Part shown: positions 8,962 through 18,852 of the stretch, piece after piece | How positions within the stretch are numbered: position 1 is the first letter of the stretch | How the letters are laid out: every line of letters starts with the position of its first letter | DNA from: an uncultured Sutterella sp. | GTDB taxonomy: Bacteria > Pseudomonadota > Gammaproteobacteria > Burkholderiales > Burkholderiaceae_F | Direction: 5' to 3' | DNA length: 64,000 nucleotides | Assembly: GCA_949282745.1 (NCBI GenBank) | Contig: CASDQM010000047.1 | Coordinates: 124,001 to 188,000 of the forward strand | Notes under the pieces: model-generated | The model's input: the letters and a program-made list of their open reading frames with translations, nothing else | What the model was told of the DNA's origin: nothing | The model's database searches: none | Made by a program: the position numbers and the translations under genes

Positions 8962-9312
8962 ATGCTCAAGGTCTACGGCATTCCCAATTGCCAGAGCGTC
9001 AAAAAGGCGCTCGCTCATCTCGACCAAGCCGGAATCGAACACGAATTCGTGAACTTCCGAAAGACGCCGCTCACCGCGGACAAAATCGACGCCTGGCTCG
9101 AGGCCGTGGGGGCGGAGACGCTCGTCAACCGCCGGGGCACCTCCTGGCGCACGCTCACGCCCGAAGAAAAGCTTGCGGCCGAGAACGCCGACACGCTTCG
9201 CGCCCTGCTTCTTGAAAAGCCCACGCTCATCAAGCGTCCCGTCGTCGAGTGGCCCGACGGCCGCGTCACGACGGGGCTCGACGCGGTGCTCTCCGCGGAG
9301 GTTCGCTCGTGA
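8962..9312 (+). CDS. ArsC/Spx family thioredoxin-fold protein, YffB-like
   Basis: The 116-residue protein has the ArsC/Spx fold: an N-terminal strand, one cysteine in the first loop (IPNCQSVKKA), 'HEFVNFRKTPL', 'LVNRRGTSWR' and the C-terminal 'LLEKPTLIKRPVVEWPDGRVTTG'. It lacks a CXXC motif and the arginine triad of true arsenate reductases cannot be confirmed by eye, so arsenate reduction should not be assumed. YffB-type relatives are thought to be glutathione-dependent reductases. The ribosome site is GAGGAG and the stop overlaps the murI start. Confidence 0.85.
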   Translation: MLKVYGIPNCQSVKKALAHLDQAGIEHEFVNFRKTPLTADKIDAWLEAVGAETLVNRRGTSWRTLTPEEKLAAENADTLRALLLEKPTLIKRPVVEWPDGRVTTGLDAVLSAEVRS

Positions 9313-10136
9313 ACCGTGCCCCCGTCGGCATTTTGGATTCGGGCTTCGGAGGCCTTTCCGTCTACGCGGCCCTTCGCCGGCTCCTGCCGGGCGAATCCAC
9401 GGTCTTTGCCGCCGACTGCGCGGGCGCGCCCTGGGGCGACCGCTCGGACGAATACATTCTCGGGCGGCTCGAGGGTCTCGTCGGGTTTCTTCTCTCCCGA
9501 AACGTGAAGGCGATCGTCCTTGCCTGCAACACGGCGACCGCCGTCGGGGCGGCGGTGCTTCGCGAACGCCTTTCGATTCCCGTGATCGGAATCGAACCCG
9601 CGGTGCTCCCGGGCTGTCGTGAAACGAAGACGAAGGTGATCGGGGTCCTTGCCACCACCAAGACCATCCGAAGCGCCAAGTACCGGCATCTGAAGACGCT
9701 CGCGCCCGCCGATGTGACGGTGCTCGATCAGCCCTGTCCCGGGCTCATGGACTGCGTCGAAAAGGGCGCCTTTCACGCGCCCGAAACGGTGAAACTCGCA
9801 AGACGCTACGTCGCGCCTCTCGTGGAAGCCAAGGCAGACCGACTCGTTCTCGGCTGCACGCACTATCCCTTCCTCTCGGACGTCCTTCGTGAAGTCGCCG
9901 GCCCAGGGGTCGAACTCATCGACCCCGCGCCCGCCGTCGTGCGGCAGTTGGAGCGCCGGCTCGCGGCCAACGACGCGCTCTCGGACGGCTTCTCACCCGA
10001 ACACCGCTTCTTCACGACGGGCGCAAACGAGCGCCGCGAAGCGGTCCTCCGACTTCTTGCCGGCAAGGACGCGCGTCTAGAGGCGCTCGACAAGGATTTT
10101 CAAGCGCGCACGGAAAGCTTCGAGTCGATGAAATAA
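9309..10136 (+). CDS. murI: Glutamate racemase
   Basis: MurI makes D-glutamate for peptidoglycan by a two-cysteine acid/base mechanism. The 275-residue product shows 'VGILDSGFGGLSV' (Asp10), the first catalytic cysteine Cys73 in 'ACNTATA' and the second, Cys183, in 'LGCTHYPFL'. The substrate loop reads ADCAGAPWGDRS where most family members have a form of GDTxRVPYG, a noticeable but tolerable divergence. The GTG start at 9309 overlaps the preceding stop by 4 bases. The 3' end overlaps the convergent thioesterase gene by 37 bases. Confidence 0.92.
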   Translation: MNRAPVGILDSGFGGLSVYAALRRLLPGESTVFAADCAGAPWGDRSDEYILGRLEGLVGFLLSRNVKAIVLACNTATAVGAAVLRERLSIPVIGIEPAVLPGCRETKTKVIGVLATTKTIRSAKYRHLKTLAPADVTVLDQPCPGLMDCVEKGAFHAPETVKLARRYVAPLVEAKADRLVLGCTHYPFLSDVLREVAGPGVELIDPAPAVVRQLERRLAANDALSDGFSPEHRFFTTGANERREAVLRLLAGKDARLEALDKDFQARTESFESMK

Positions 10137-10549
10137 GGCAGAAGCTTCGCGCGGATTTCTTCCGAGAAGGGAAGGCTTTCCAGCCCCTCCCCGTCGCCCG
10201 CGGGCTTCACGCACACCACGGTTTCGGTCCCCTGCAGACGAAGCGTTCCGTCGACGCCTTCGATCGTCATCGCAAAGCGGATCGACGAGGTGCCGAGATG
10301 CTCGATCCAGCACTTCATCACGCATTCGTCGCCCACGCGGCTCGGATAACAAAAGTCCACGTGGACGCCCACCACCGGAAAGCCCATGCGGCGTTCGGTC
10401 ATGCCTTCGTAGCCGTAGCCCAGCGTGTCCCGCCAGAAGTCCTCCATAAGGTTGTTGAGGATCGTGAAATAGTGCGGGTGATAGACGATCCCCGCGGGAT
10501 CGCAGTGACTGAAGCGGATGCGAAGGGGCTGAACGTATTTCTGAGACAT
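10100..10549 (-). CDS. 4-hydroxybenzoyl-CoA thioesterase-like hotdog protein
   Basis: This 149-residue single-domain hotdog protein carries the active-site loop 'HCDPAGIVYHPHYF', with the catalytic aspartate followed by GIVY, as in 4HBT and YbgC-type acyl-CoA thioesterases. Later stretches 'VHVDFCYPSRVGDECVM' and 'LGTSSIRFAMTIEG' fit the family. Its acyl-CoA substrate cannot be read from sequence. It is the downstream member of a two-gene unit: its ATG shares one base with the stop of the cyclase gene (TAATG), implying coupled translation. Its 3' end runs 37 bases into murI. Confidence 0.82.
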   Translation of the reverse strand: MSQKYVQPLRIRFSHCDPAGIVYHPHYFTILNNLMEDFWRDTLGYGYEGMTERRMGFPVVGVHVDFCYPSRVGDECVMKCWIEHLGTSSIRFAMTIEGVDGTLRLQGTETVVCVKPAGDGEGLESLPFSEEIRAKLLPYFIDSKLSVRA

Positions 10550-11184
10550 TATCGACCTACGGTGAGAGAACGAAGCACGGCGCGCACGGGGCTTGCTTCC
10601 GCTCCGGACAGGCGGAGCGGAAGAGCGATCAGTTCGTAGTCGCCCGCAGGGACTTCCGACAAATCGAGGTTCTCCATCAGCACGCGGTTGTGCGCGAGCG
10701 CGATGCGGTGCGAGGGAAGAACGGTGCTTTCCGCGAGGTCCACGCTCGGCACGTCGACGCCCAAGAGCACGACGCCCGCCTCGATGATCCGCCGCATGAG
10801 CGCGGGCGAAATCGGACGGTAGTCGGTGGACCAGCCGTCTACGCGCTTCGCGCGCGTCTTGACGAGCACCCGCGTCGGGAGATTGCGAAGCGGAAATTCG
10901 TCGGGAACGATTTCTCCGGTCCGGCCGTTTTGCGAGAGATCCACCACGCGGCATCGCCCGATGAAGGTTTCAAGCTTCAGTCCCGCCACGTCGGGCGCGG
11001 CCGAATCGAGATGCATGGGACTGTCGACGTGCGCCCCAATGTGGGGCGAAAACCGCAGGATCGACACGTTGGCGAAGTCTCCCTCGGAGACGCGGGCCGA
11101 CCAATCGATCGTAAAGGGAGCGTCCCCCGGAAAAACCGGACTCGTGACGCCGACCGCGGGTGAAATATCCCAGATGCGCTTCAT
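10549..11184 (-). CDS. Cyclase/kynurenine formamidase-like metal hydrolase
   Basis: The 211-residue product opens with 'IWDISPAVGVTSPVFPGD' and carries the metal-binding motif 'HIGAHVDSPMH', followed by 'RVLVKTRA', 'DYRPISPALMRRI' and 'LLGVDVPSVD'. This matches the KynB/cyclase family (PF04199), manganese- or zinc-dependent hydrolases of N-formylkynurenine and similar amides or lactones. No kynA or kynU lies nearby. The partner is instead a hotdog thioesterase, so a role outside tryptophan catabolism is quite possible. It is divergent from the nitroreductase-like gene across 112 bases. Confidence 0.85.
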   Translation of the reverse strand: MKRIWDISPAVGVTSPVFPGDAPFTIDWSARVSEGDFANVSILRFSPHIGAHVDSPMHLDSAAPDVAGLKLETFIGRCRVVDLSQNGRTGEIVPDEFPLRNLPTRVLVKTRAKRVDGWSTDYRPISPALMRRIIEAGVVLLGVDVPSVDLAESTVLPSHRIALAHNRVLMENLDLSEVPAGDYELIALPLRLSGAEASPVRAVLRSLTVGR

Positions 11185-11296
11185 GGTGCAGAAGAGAAAA
11201 AATGGAGAATCGGGCAACGCCCGTGCGAATGACGTATTGTAGACATTCGGACGCCTCCCCCGCGGGACGTCAAAACACCATTTGAGGAGAAAACCC

Positions 11297-11830
11297 ATGT
11301 CCGAAGACTCGGCACTGCTGACCCGCGCCTCGCTCGGCCCCAAATACCTGACGGGCCCCGCTCCCGATCGGGAGGAATGGAAGGCGATCCTTCGCTTTCT
11401 CGAAAACGCCCCCTGCCACGACGACGCCTATCCCTTCCGCGTCGTGATCTGCGAAGACCGCGAAGCGCTCGGCAAAGTGTTCCTCGCGGAACTCCCCGAG
11501 GACGCCGACGAGGCGGCTTGCGAAAAGGCCGTGAAAAAGGCCAAGAAGGGCCCGGGTTGCCTCGCCCTCATTCTGCGCGAAACGAAGGACGCGCCCCGCC
11601 GCGACCGCGACGAACGGCTGCTGTCCGCAGGCGCCGCCCTCATGCGGCTTCTTGACGCCCTGCATCTCGCGGGCTACGCCGCGAAGACCGTGTCCGGAAA
11701 GGACTTCCGCAGTCCCGACGGACTCTACAACCCCGAAACGGAAACGCTTCTTTGCTTCGTGCTCTGCGGCCGTCCCGCGGCGGACGCAAAGAAAGGCGAA
11801 CGCAAGACCATTGAGTCGACTTATTTCTGA
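11297..11830 (+). CDS. Small nitroreductase-family protein, YdjA-like
   Basis: The 177-residue product has the nitroreductase layout: 'TRASLGPKYLTGPAPDREEWKAIL' at the N-terminus in place of the usual RRS FMN-phosphate motif, 'ENAPCHDDAYPFRVVICED', and a C-terminal 'ALHLAGYAAKTVSGKDF...LYNPETETLLCFVLCGRP'. It is about the length of E. coli YdjA, a minimal FMN protein. Cofactor and substrate are not evident. The ribosome site GAGGAG lies at 11284-11289. Its last 10 bases overlap the convergent DUF72 gene. Confidence 0.75.
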   Translation: MSEDSALLTRASLGPKYLTGPAPDREEWKAILRFLENAPCHDDAYPFRVVICEDREALGKVFLAELPEDADEAACEKAVKKAKKGPGCLALILRETKDAPRRDRDERLLSAGAALMRLLDALHLAGYAAKTVSGKDFRSPDGLYNPETETLLCFVLCGRPAADAKKGERKTIESTYF

Positions 11831-12885
11831 CTCGGTTGAAGAGGCGGCAGATCGGGCGGGGCGTTGCGCCTCTTCCGCTCCGCCTCTTCGCGCATCTTGC
11901 GTAGGCGCTCCGCCACGGATTCGGCAAAGCGCGTCACCGTCCCCGGCGCATTGCCTTCGGCCTTCTCGTCGGCGAGAAAGAGGACCCTGCGGCCTCCGTT
12001 CAGGGCGGCGGCCGCCGCATACGCTAGACGCGTCGTCGTGACGGGATCGCGCTGCGCCCGTTCGCCTCGAAAGTGCGTCGGCACCTGCGGGGCGAGCCAG
12101 CGAAGAATGAGGGGCGTACGAAGGGCGGCCTCCCCCGCCGCTTCCTCGTACCAGGCGAGCGATCGCAACTGCGCCGAGAGGCTTGCGCCGCCCGACGTGA
12201 GCGTAAGAGTGGGAAACGCTCCGCTCTTCAGAAGAAGCTTCATGAGGGCGGGCGTCTGCAAAAGGGGCGTGCGTACGTTGACGTAGAGGGTCGCCTCGGT
12301 CTCTTCGCGCCAACGCGCGAGAAAGACTTCGAGGCGCTCATAGAAGGCCTTGCGCTCCGCCGGGCGATAGGCGCCCCGCCGGGGATCCGCGAGAAGATCC
12401 AGGAGCACACCCGGAGGATTCGCCCCGAAATGCTTGGCGATCGGCTCCGTCACGAGTTCGCGCACGAGTTCGATTGAGAGAAACTCGGGATTCTCGCCCG
12501 CGGCCTCGCCGCGGCGCTGCCGAAGCACGAGGTCCGTTACGCGCCCCGAGAGCCGGATGAACGGGGAAAAGTCAGGGGGCGTCAACAGGGCGATTCGCTG
12601 CCAGTCGCGCTCGTCGGTGCGACGTCTGCGCGAGAGCACCCACTCCGTCGTGCGAAAGAGCGGATGCGCCGCATACGCGGCATAGGTTTGGAACCAGTCG
12701 GGACGCTCCCCCGTAAAGCGGTCGTACACCGTTCCCCGCCAGGAGGGGTGATACCACCCCACCGTCCCGAGGGCGAGCGTCTTGGGGAGTTTTCGCGCAA
12801 GCGCCGCCGCGGCGAGCGTCCCCTCCGCGGGATGCACCGTCCGGTCCGTTCTCGGCGAATTGTCGTAGGCGGCGAAATCTTTCAT
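11821..12885 (-). CDS. DUF72 family protein
   Basis: The 354-residue product has the DUF72 opening 'LALGTVGWYHPSWRGTVYDRF'. It continues with 'YAAYAAHPLFRTTEWVLSRRRRTDERDWQRI', 'LLTPPDFSPFIRLSG', 'LYVNVRTPLL' and 'TLTSGGASLSAQL'. DUF72 proteins are predicted TIM-barrel-like proteins whose reaction is unknown. The tail is rich in charged residues and proline. I used ATG 12885; a TTG at 12897 extends the frame by four codons, and neither has a strong ribosome site. Confidence 0.78.
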   Translation of the reverse strand: MKDFAAYDNSPRTDRTVHPAEGTLAAAALARKLPKTLALGTVGWYHPSWRGTVYDRFTGERPDWFQTYAAYAAHPLFRTTEWVLSRRRRTDERDWQRIALLTPPDFSPFIRLSGRVTDLVLRQRRGEAAGENPEFLSIELVRELVTEPIAKHFGANPPGVLLDLLADPRRGAYRPAERKAFYERLEVFLARWREETEATLYVNVRTPLLQTPALMKLLLKSGAFPTLTLTSGGASLSAQLRSLAWYEEAAGEAALRTPLILRWLAPQVPTHFRGERAQRDPVTTTRLAYAAAAALNGGRRVLFLADEKAEGNAPGTVTRFAESVAERLRKMREEAERKRRNAPPDLPPLQPSQK

Positions 12886-12966
12886 GGTGTTGCGCAAAAT
12901 CGAAATGAAGCCGGACGTCCCCGGCGCCTCTTCCCATTATCTCAGCAATTTCCCCAAGGTTACCCG

Positions 12967-12972
12967 TATAAT
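12967..12972 (+). promoter_or_regulatory. -10 box upstream of the FixJ-type regulator
   Basis: A consensus TATAAT lies 55 bases before the ATG at 13027. No good -35 hexamer is seen at the right spacing, so the promoter may need an activator. Confidence 0.45.
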
Positions 12973-13026
12973 GCAAGACTTCGGTCTCCTTTCCGCAACC
13001 GTCTCTTTTCCCCGCGTCCGATACCG

Positions 13027-13683
13027 ATGCCTTCACCGTTGAGCGCCATGGAAGAAAAACGAAGCAGAATTTCCGCCCCCGTCTGGGTGGTCGACAACGA
13101 CGACGTGCGCCAAACCATCCGTTTCGCCCTGGCGACACACGGCATGAACGTGCGCACCTTTCCGTCGGGCGAAGCCTTTTTGGAAGAAGTGGAGCTCGAT
13201 CGTCCGGGCGTGCTCGTGCTCGATTTGCACATGAAGGGAATCGGCGGACTCGAAGTGCAGGAAAAACTTCGGAGCGCCCGAAGCCCCATCGCCGTCATCT
13301 TCCTTTCGGGCTCGGCCGACATGCGCTCCGTCGTGCGCGCCATGGAAAACGGCGCCGTGAGCTTCTTTGAGAAGCCCGTCGACCCCGAAGTCCTCTACTT
13401 CACGATCGGCAAGGCCCTCGACATCTGCGAGGCCCTGCAGGAAAAGCGGACGCTGAAGCTCCTTCTCGACAATCTCTCGCGACGCGAGCGCGAAGTGCTC
13501 GAACTGCTCTATCAGGGAAAGCGCAATCAGGAAGTGGCGGAGCTCCTCAATCTCTCGACGCGCACGGTCGAAGTGCACCGCGCCCACATTTCCCGAAAGC
13601 TCGGCTCCATCACGCCCATTCAGCTTCTCTCGCGCCTCAACGCCGCGAACGAACGCCTCGCGAAGCGCTTCAGCTGGGACTGA
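13027..13683 (+). CDS. FixJ/NarL-type response regulator
   Basis: The 218-residue protein has an N-terminal receiver domain (about 18-130) and a LuxR-type DNA-binding domain (about 146-208). The receiver keeps the acidic pair Asp25/Asp26 ('VVDNDD'), phospho-acceptor Asp66 ('VLVLDLHMKG'), Ser94 and Lys116 ('FFEKPVD'), so it should be phosphorylatable. The output domain reads 'LSRREREVLELLYQGKRNQEVAELL...TRTVEVHRAHISRKLG'. No histidine kinase gene is next to it, so its partner is elsewhere. ATG 13048 is an alternative start seven codons in. Confidence 0.9.
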   Translation: MPSPLSAMEEKRSRISAPVWVVDNDDVRQTIRFALATHGMNVRTFPSGEAFLEEVELDRPGVLVLDLHMKGIGGLEVQEKLRSARSPIAVIFLSGSADMRSVVRAMENGAVSFFEKPVDPEVLYFTIGKALDICEALQEKRTLKLLLDNLSRREREVLELLYQGKRNQEVAELLNLSTRTVEVHRAHISRKLGSITPIQLLSRLNAANERLAKRFSWD

Positions 13684-13706
13684 GTTTTCCCTTCCGCCAT
13701 AAGACA

Positions 13707-13734
13707 AACGCGCCCTTTCGGGCGCGTTCCGTTT
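13707..13734 (+). terminator. Terminator of the FixJ-type regulator gene
   Basis: AACGCGCCC/GGGCGCGTT with a TTTC loop (13707-13728) is followed by CCGTTTT. It separates the regulator from the convergent Spy-like gene. Confidence 0.75.
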
Positions 13735-13755
13735 TGGTCGGAGACGGTCAGCGCA

Positions 13756-14343
13756 TCAACGCCACGGGCAGTCGAAACCCGGACCGTAGGGATGATGCGG
13801 CATCATGCGGTGATGCGGCGGGAGGGGACGGTCGTCACGGTCGCGCATATGGGGCGGCAACGGACGATCATCGCGGTCGCGTCGGAAGTCGGGGCCGTCC
13901 TTCGCAAAGCCGCGGTGGCGGTATTCATACGATTCGAGCACGTACTTCTGTTCGACCGAGAGGGACTTCAGGAGTTCGGCGCGGGTGTCGGCGATTTTCT
14001 TCACGCGGTCGGCGCGGGCGGCGAGACGTTCGGCGCGGCGCTCAAGGCGACTCTGCACGTCCACCGCGGGCTTGACGTCGCGGGCCGCTTCCGTCAAGCG
14101 GGCCATGCGCGCGTCGACATAGGCCTTCCAGAGAGGCTTTTGCGCATCGGTGAGCGTGAGCATTTCGCCGAGGCTTTCATAGCGGGCGGCCGCCCAGTCC
14201 GCTGCCGAAACGCTGCGTTCCACGCAGGGCGGAACGTCCGAACCGCGGCGAGGACCGTCGGCCGGCGCCGCGAGGGCGAACCCGCTCACCGTCATCGCGC
14301 CGAGGGCGGCAACCGTAGCCAAAATCTTCTTCGTCTTCGTCAT
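13756..14343 (-). CDS. Spy/LTXXQ-type periplasmic protein with a His/Pro/Arg-rich tail
   Basis: The 195-residue product starts with a signal peptide (MTKTKKILATVAALGAMTVS, cleavage near ALA-AP) and has the LTxxQ element 'MLTLTDAQKPLW'. A charged helical region follows ('RLERRAERLAARADRVKKI') with a second such element 'LSVEQKYVLE'. This matches the Spy/CpxP-like family of periplasmic chaperones or envelope-stress sensors. The last 50 residues are unusual: the unit RDRDDRPLPPH occurs twice in tandem and is followed by a His/Met/Pro-rich stretch (HHRMMPHHPYGPG), suggesting metal binding. AAGGA precedes ATG 14343. Confidence 0.8.
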   Translation of the reverse strand: MTKTKKILATVAALGAMTVSGFALAAPADGPRRGSDVPPCVERSVSAADWAAARYESLGEMLTLTDAQKPLWKAYVDARMARLTEAARDVKPAVDVQSRLERRAERLAARADRVKKIADTRAELLKSLSVEQKYVLESYEYRHRGFAKDGPDFRRDRDDRPLPPHMRDRDDRPLPPHHRMMPHHPYGPGFDCPWR

Positions 14344-16084
<1,741 letters not shown>

Positions 16085-16110
16085 TCGGCGCGTCTGCGAG
16101 ACCGCTGAAT

Positions 16111-16148
16111 AAAGGGGCCCGTCTTCGGACGGGCCCCTTTCCGTTTTT
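16111..16148 (+). terminator. Terminator of purB
   Basis: A perfect 13-bp stem, AAAGGGGCCCGTC/GACGGGCCCCTTT, closed by a TTCG tetraloop is followed by CCGTTTTT. It also separates purB from the convergent modC. Confidence 0.9.
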
Positions 16149-16159
16149 CCGCAGGGAAA

Positions 16160-17236
16160 TCAGAGCGCGACGGCGACCGACTTCACCTGAAGCCACACCG
16201 AGAGTCCCGGGCGCAGCTGCAGGCGCTCCACGCTTTCGTCCGTGACGAGCGAGAGCACCGTCTCTTCGCCCGAACGCAACGTCACGAGCGTGCGGCCTTC
16301 CGAGGGATCGGGTTCGAGCGAAACGATCTCGGCGGGGAGCACGTTTCGGATCGACTGATCGTCGTGGCGATCAAGCGCAATGCTCACGTCGCGGGCCGCG
16401 ACGACGAGACGCGCGGCGTCGCCCAACCGGAGATTCTTCTTGGGAAGCTCGAACGTGAGCGACTTCGTTCGCACCTCGGCCACGGACCAGCGTTCGTTGA
16501 TCGAGACGACCGTGCCGTCGAGGACCACGACGGGACCTTCGGCGCGGCGAACCGGCGTTTCGATGGCGCCGAGCACTTCGTTGAGCGTCCCTGAAGAGAC
16601 GATCTTTCCGTCCTTCATCGCGATCACGCGGTCGGCCAAGCGCATCATTTCCTCAGCCGAGTGCGTCACGTAGAGAATCGGCATCGAAAGCTCGTCGCGA
16701 AGGCGCTCGAGCCACGGAAGAATCTCTTCCTTACGCTTCCAGTCGAGCGCCGCGAGCGGTTCGTCCATGAGGAGCACCTTGGGCGTCATCGCGATCGCGC
16801 GCGCTATGGCGCAGCGCTGCCGCTCACCCCCGGAGAGTTCCGAGACGCGGCGCTTCAGAAGATGACCGATGCCGAGCAGTTCCACGGCTTCGGCGAGCTT
16901 TTCGCTTCCGCGCGGATCCTTCGTCCGCTTGAGACCAAAGCGGAGATTGTCCTCGACGTTCAAATGCGGAAAGAGGCTCGCCTCCTGAAAGACGTAGCCG
17001 AGCGCGCGGCTGTGGGTGGGAAGAAAGATCCCCTTTTCGTCGTCCTGCCAGATTTCGTCGGCGATGACGACCCGACCCTCGGGATGTTCAAGCCCCGCGA
17101 CGCAGCGAAGAAGCGTCGTCTTCCCGCAGCCCGACGGTCCGAAGAGCACCGTGATGCCCTTTTCGGGGAAAGAGGCCTCCGCCTCGAGGGCAAAGCCCGT
17201 CGAACGGGCGAGGCGAACCGATACGCCGTATTTCAT
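16160..17236 (-). CDS. modC: Molybdate ABC transporter ATP-binding protein
   Basis: ModC powers molybdate import with ModA and ModB. The 358-residue product has Walker A '[14 protein letters not shown]', the Q-loop region '[20 protein letters not shown]', signature '[15 protein letters not shown]', Walker B '[12 protein letters not shown]' and the H-loop 'VTHSAEE'. The C-terminal 130 residues form the Mop/TOBE molybdate-binding regulatory region. Its start overlaps modB by 4 bases, and gene order on the minus strand is modA-modB-modC. Confidence 0.94.
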   Translation of the reverse strand: MKYGVSVRLARSTGFALEAEASFPEKGITVLFGPSGCGKTTLLRCVAGLEHPEGRVVIADEIWQDDEKGIFLPTHSRALGYVFQEASLFPHLNVEDNLRFGLKRTKDPRGSEKLAEAVELLGIGHLLKRRVSELSGGERQRCAIARAIAMTPKVLLMDEPLAALDWKRKEEILPWLERLRDELSMPILYVTHSAEEMMRLADRVIAMKDGKIVSSGTLNEVLGAIETPVRRAEGPVVVLDGTVVSINERWSVAEVRTKSLTFELPKKNLRLGDAARLVVAARDVSIALDRHDDQSIRNVLPAEIVSLEPDPSEGRTLVTLRSGEETVLSLVTDESVERLQLRPGLSVWLQVKSVAVAL

Positions 17237-17919
17237 CGCCCGCTCCTTCCGGCACCGTGCCGTTCAAAATAAGTGAGGGAAAGGAGGACGAAGAAGCTGA
17301 AGACGAGCATGCCGCCCGCGAGCCAGTGGGCCTTGTCGTATTCCATCCCTTCCACGTAGGTAAAGATTTCGGTCGACACCACCTGGGTTTCGCCCGGGAT
17401 GTTGCCGCCGATCATCAACACGACCCCGAATTCCCCGATCGTGTGGGCGAACGTCATGAGGACGCCCGTAAGAATGCCGTGACGCGCCATGGGAAGGATG
17501 ACGGAAAAGAAGGCGTCGAGAGGTCCCGCCCTCAGCGTCGCGGCGACTTCCATGGGTTTCGTCCCCACGGCTTCGAATGCGTTCTGCAGGGGCTGCACCA
17601 TGAAGGGGAGCGAATAGATCACGCTCCCCACCACGAGCCCCGTAAAGGTGAAGTTGAGCGTCTCGATTCCGAAGAGCTGCGTAAAGGCGCCGATCGGCCC
17701 CGAAGGGCCGAGGGCGACCAGGACGTAAAAGCCCAGAACCGAGGGCGGCAGGACGAGCGGGAGCGTCACGATCGCGCTGATCGGTGCGCACAGGGCGCTC
17801 TTTCGCCGTGCAAGCCACCATGCGAGCGGCATGCCGAGGATGAGCAGAAAAACCGTCGTAACGAACGCGAGTCTCAGACTCAGCCAGACGGGACCGAGAT
17901 CGGTCGGCGTAAGCGGCAT
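17233..17919 (-). CDS. modB: Molybdate ABC transporter permease
   Basis: The 228-residue inner-membrane permease has about five hydrophobic helices and the EAA-type cytoplasmic loop, here '[29 protein letters not shown]'. It also has the ModB features '[19 protein letters not shown]' and '[21 protein letters not shown]'. It follows modA by 21 bases and overlaps modC, forming one operon. Confidence 0.94.
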   Translation of the reverse strand: MPLTPTDLGPVWLSLRLAFVTTVFLLILGMPLAWWLARRKSALCAPISAIVTLPLVLPPSVLGFYVLVALGPSGPIGAFTQLFGIETLNFTFTGLVVGSVIYSLPFMVQPLQNAFEAVGTKPMEVAATLRAGPLDAFFSVILPMARHGILTGVLMTFAHTIGEFGVVLMIGGNIPGETQVVSTEIFTYVEGMEYDKAHWLAGGMLVFSFFVLLSLTYFERHGAGRSGR

Positions 17920-17940
17920 GCCTTTCTCCTCTCTCTTTGA

Positions 17941-18693
17941 TTACTTGGCGGTGTCGTAGCCGTAGACGAAGCGGATGCGGTCGGCTTCCTTGTTCGTCTT
18001 CAGGTATTCGAGGAAGCGCTTGGCGCCTTCGTTCTTTTCACCGGCCTTCAGAAGGACCGCGTCCTGCGTGATGGGCTTGTAGAGTTCCTGCGGAACGACC
18101 CAGCCCGAACCCGACGTGAACTTGCCGTCCTTGGCGCACTGGCTCATGGCGACGAAGCCGGCCTGAGCGTTGCCCGTGGCGACGAACTGATAGGTCTTGC
18201 CGATGTTGTCGCCTTCAACGATCTTGGGCGTGAGAGCGACCTTCATGCCGAGGGTTTCCATCGCCTGGTGGGCGGCTTCACCGTAGGGAGCGAGCTTCGG
18301 ATTCGCGACGGCGAGCTTCTGGAGCTTGTCGCTCTTGAGCGAATTCTGGTCCTTGATGAAGTTGGCGTCCGAGCTCCAGAGGACGAGCTTGCCGATGGCG
18401 TAGGTGTAGTTCGTGCCTTCCACGCCGAAGCCTTCCTTCACGGCCTTGGCCGGGGTCTTCGAGTCGGCGGCGAGCAGCACGTCGAAGGGAGCGCCGTTCT
18501 TGATCTGGGCGTAGAAGGCGCCCGTAGCGCCGAACGAAAGCACGAGCTTGTCGCCCGTGGCCTTTTCATAGATCGGAGCGAGTTCCTTGATCGGCGCCGT
18601 GAAGTTGGCGGCGACGGCCACGCGGACGGTTTCGGCGTAGAGCGAACCCGAGGCCACGGCGGCGAGCAGGAGGGCAAGGCAGGCCTTCTTCAT
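17941..18693 (-). CDS. modA: Molybdate-binding periplasmic protein
   Basis: The 250-residue solute-binding protein has a signal peptide (MKKACLALLLAAVASGSLYA) followed by the ModA start 'VRVAVAANFTAPIKELAP'. It continues with 'LSFGATGAFYAQIKNGAPFDVLLAAD' and 'VATGNAQAGFVAMSQC', which line the oxyanion pocket. AAGGAGA precedes the ATG. A GGACGG...CCGTCC hairpin (18710-18734) lies just above the ribosome site. It is divergent from modE across a palindrome at 18787. Molybdate supply implies molybdoenzymes such as anaerobic reductases, none of which is in the window. Confidence 0.95.
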   Translation of the reverse strand: MKKACLALLLAAVASGSLYAETVRVAVAANFTAPIKELAPIYEKATGDKLVLSFGATGAFYAQIKNGAPFDVLLAADSKTPAKAVKEGFGVEGTNYTYAIGKLVLWSSDANFIKDQNSLKSDKLQKLAVANPKLAPYGEAAHQAMETLGMKVALTPKIVEGDNIGKTYQFVATGNAQAGFVAMSQCAKDGKFTSGSGWVVPQELYKPITQDAVLLKAGEKNEGAKRFLEYLKTNKEADRIRFVYGYDTAK

Positions 18694-18786
18694 TTGCGAT
18701 TCTCCTTACGGACGGCATGCGAACGGTACCGTCCTAAAATTTGGTAGAGTGAGAACACGATCGCGAGGGCGAAAACGCCCCCGCTC

Positions 18787-18811
18787 TCGCTATTCTGAAA
18801 AAGAATAGCGA
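18787..18811. promoter_or_regulatory. Probable ModE operator
   Basis: TCGCTATTC (18787-18795) and GAATAGCGA (18803-18811) form a perfect 9-bp inverted repeat with a 7-base spacer in the modA-modE divergent region. The half-site resembles the CGNTAT core of known ModE boxes. It lies 41 bases before the modE ATG and 93 before the modA ATG, so one site could control both directions. Confidence 0.75.
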
Positions 18812-18852
18812 TATTTCGATTTTGCCGCAAGGAAACACCTCGGGGGAGATGC

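Noticed and set aside
13810-13870. Short repeat as a possible mobile or CRISPR-like element
   Set aside because: The repeat is the coding repeat RDRDDRPLPPH of the Spy-like gene, only two units, with no spacer pattern.
18694-18852. Molybdenum-cofactor riboswitch before modA
   Set aside because: The region is too short for that aptamer and contains a ModE-type dyad instead.
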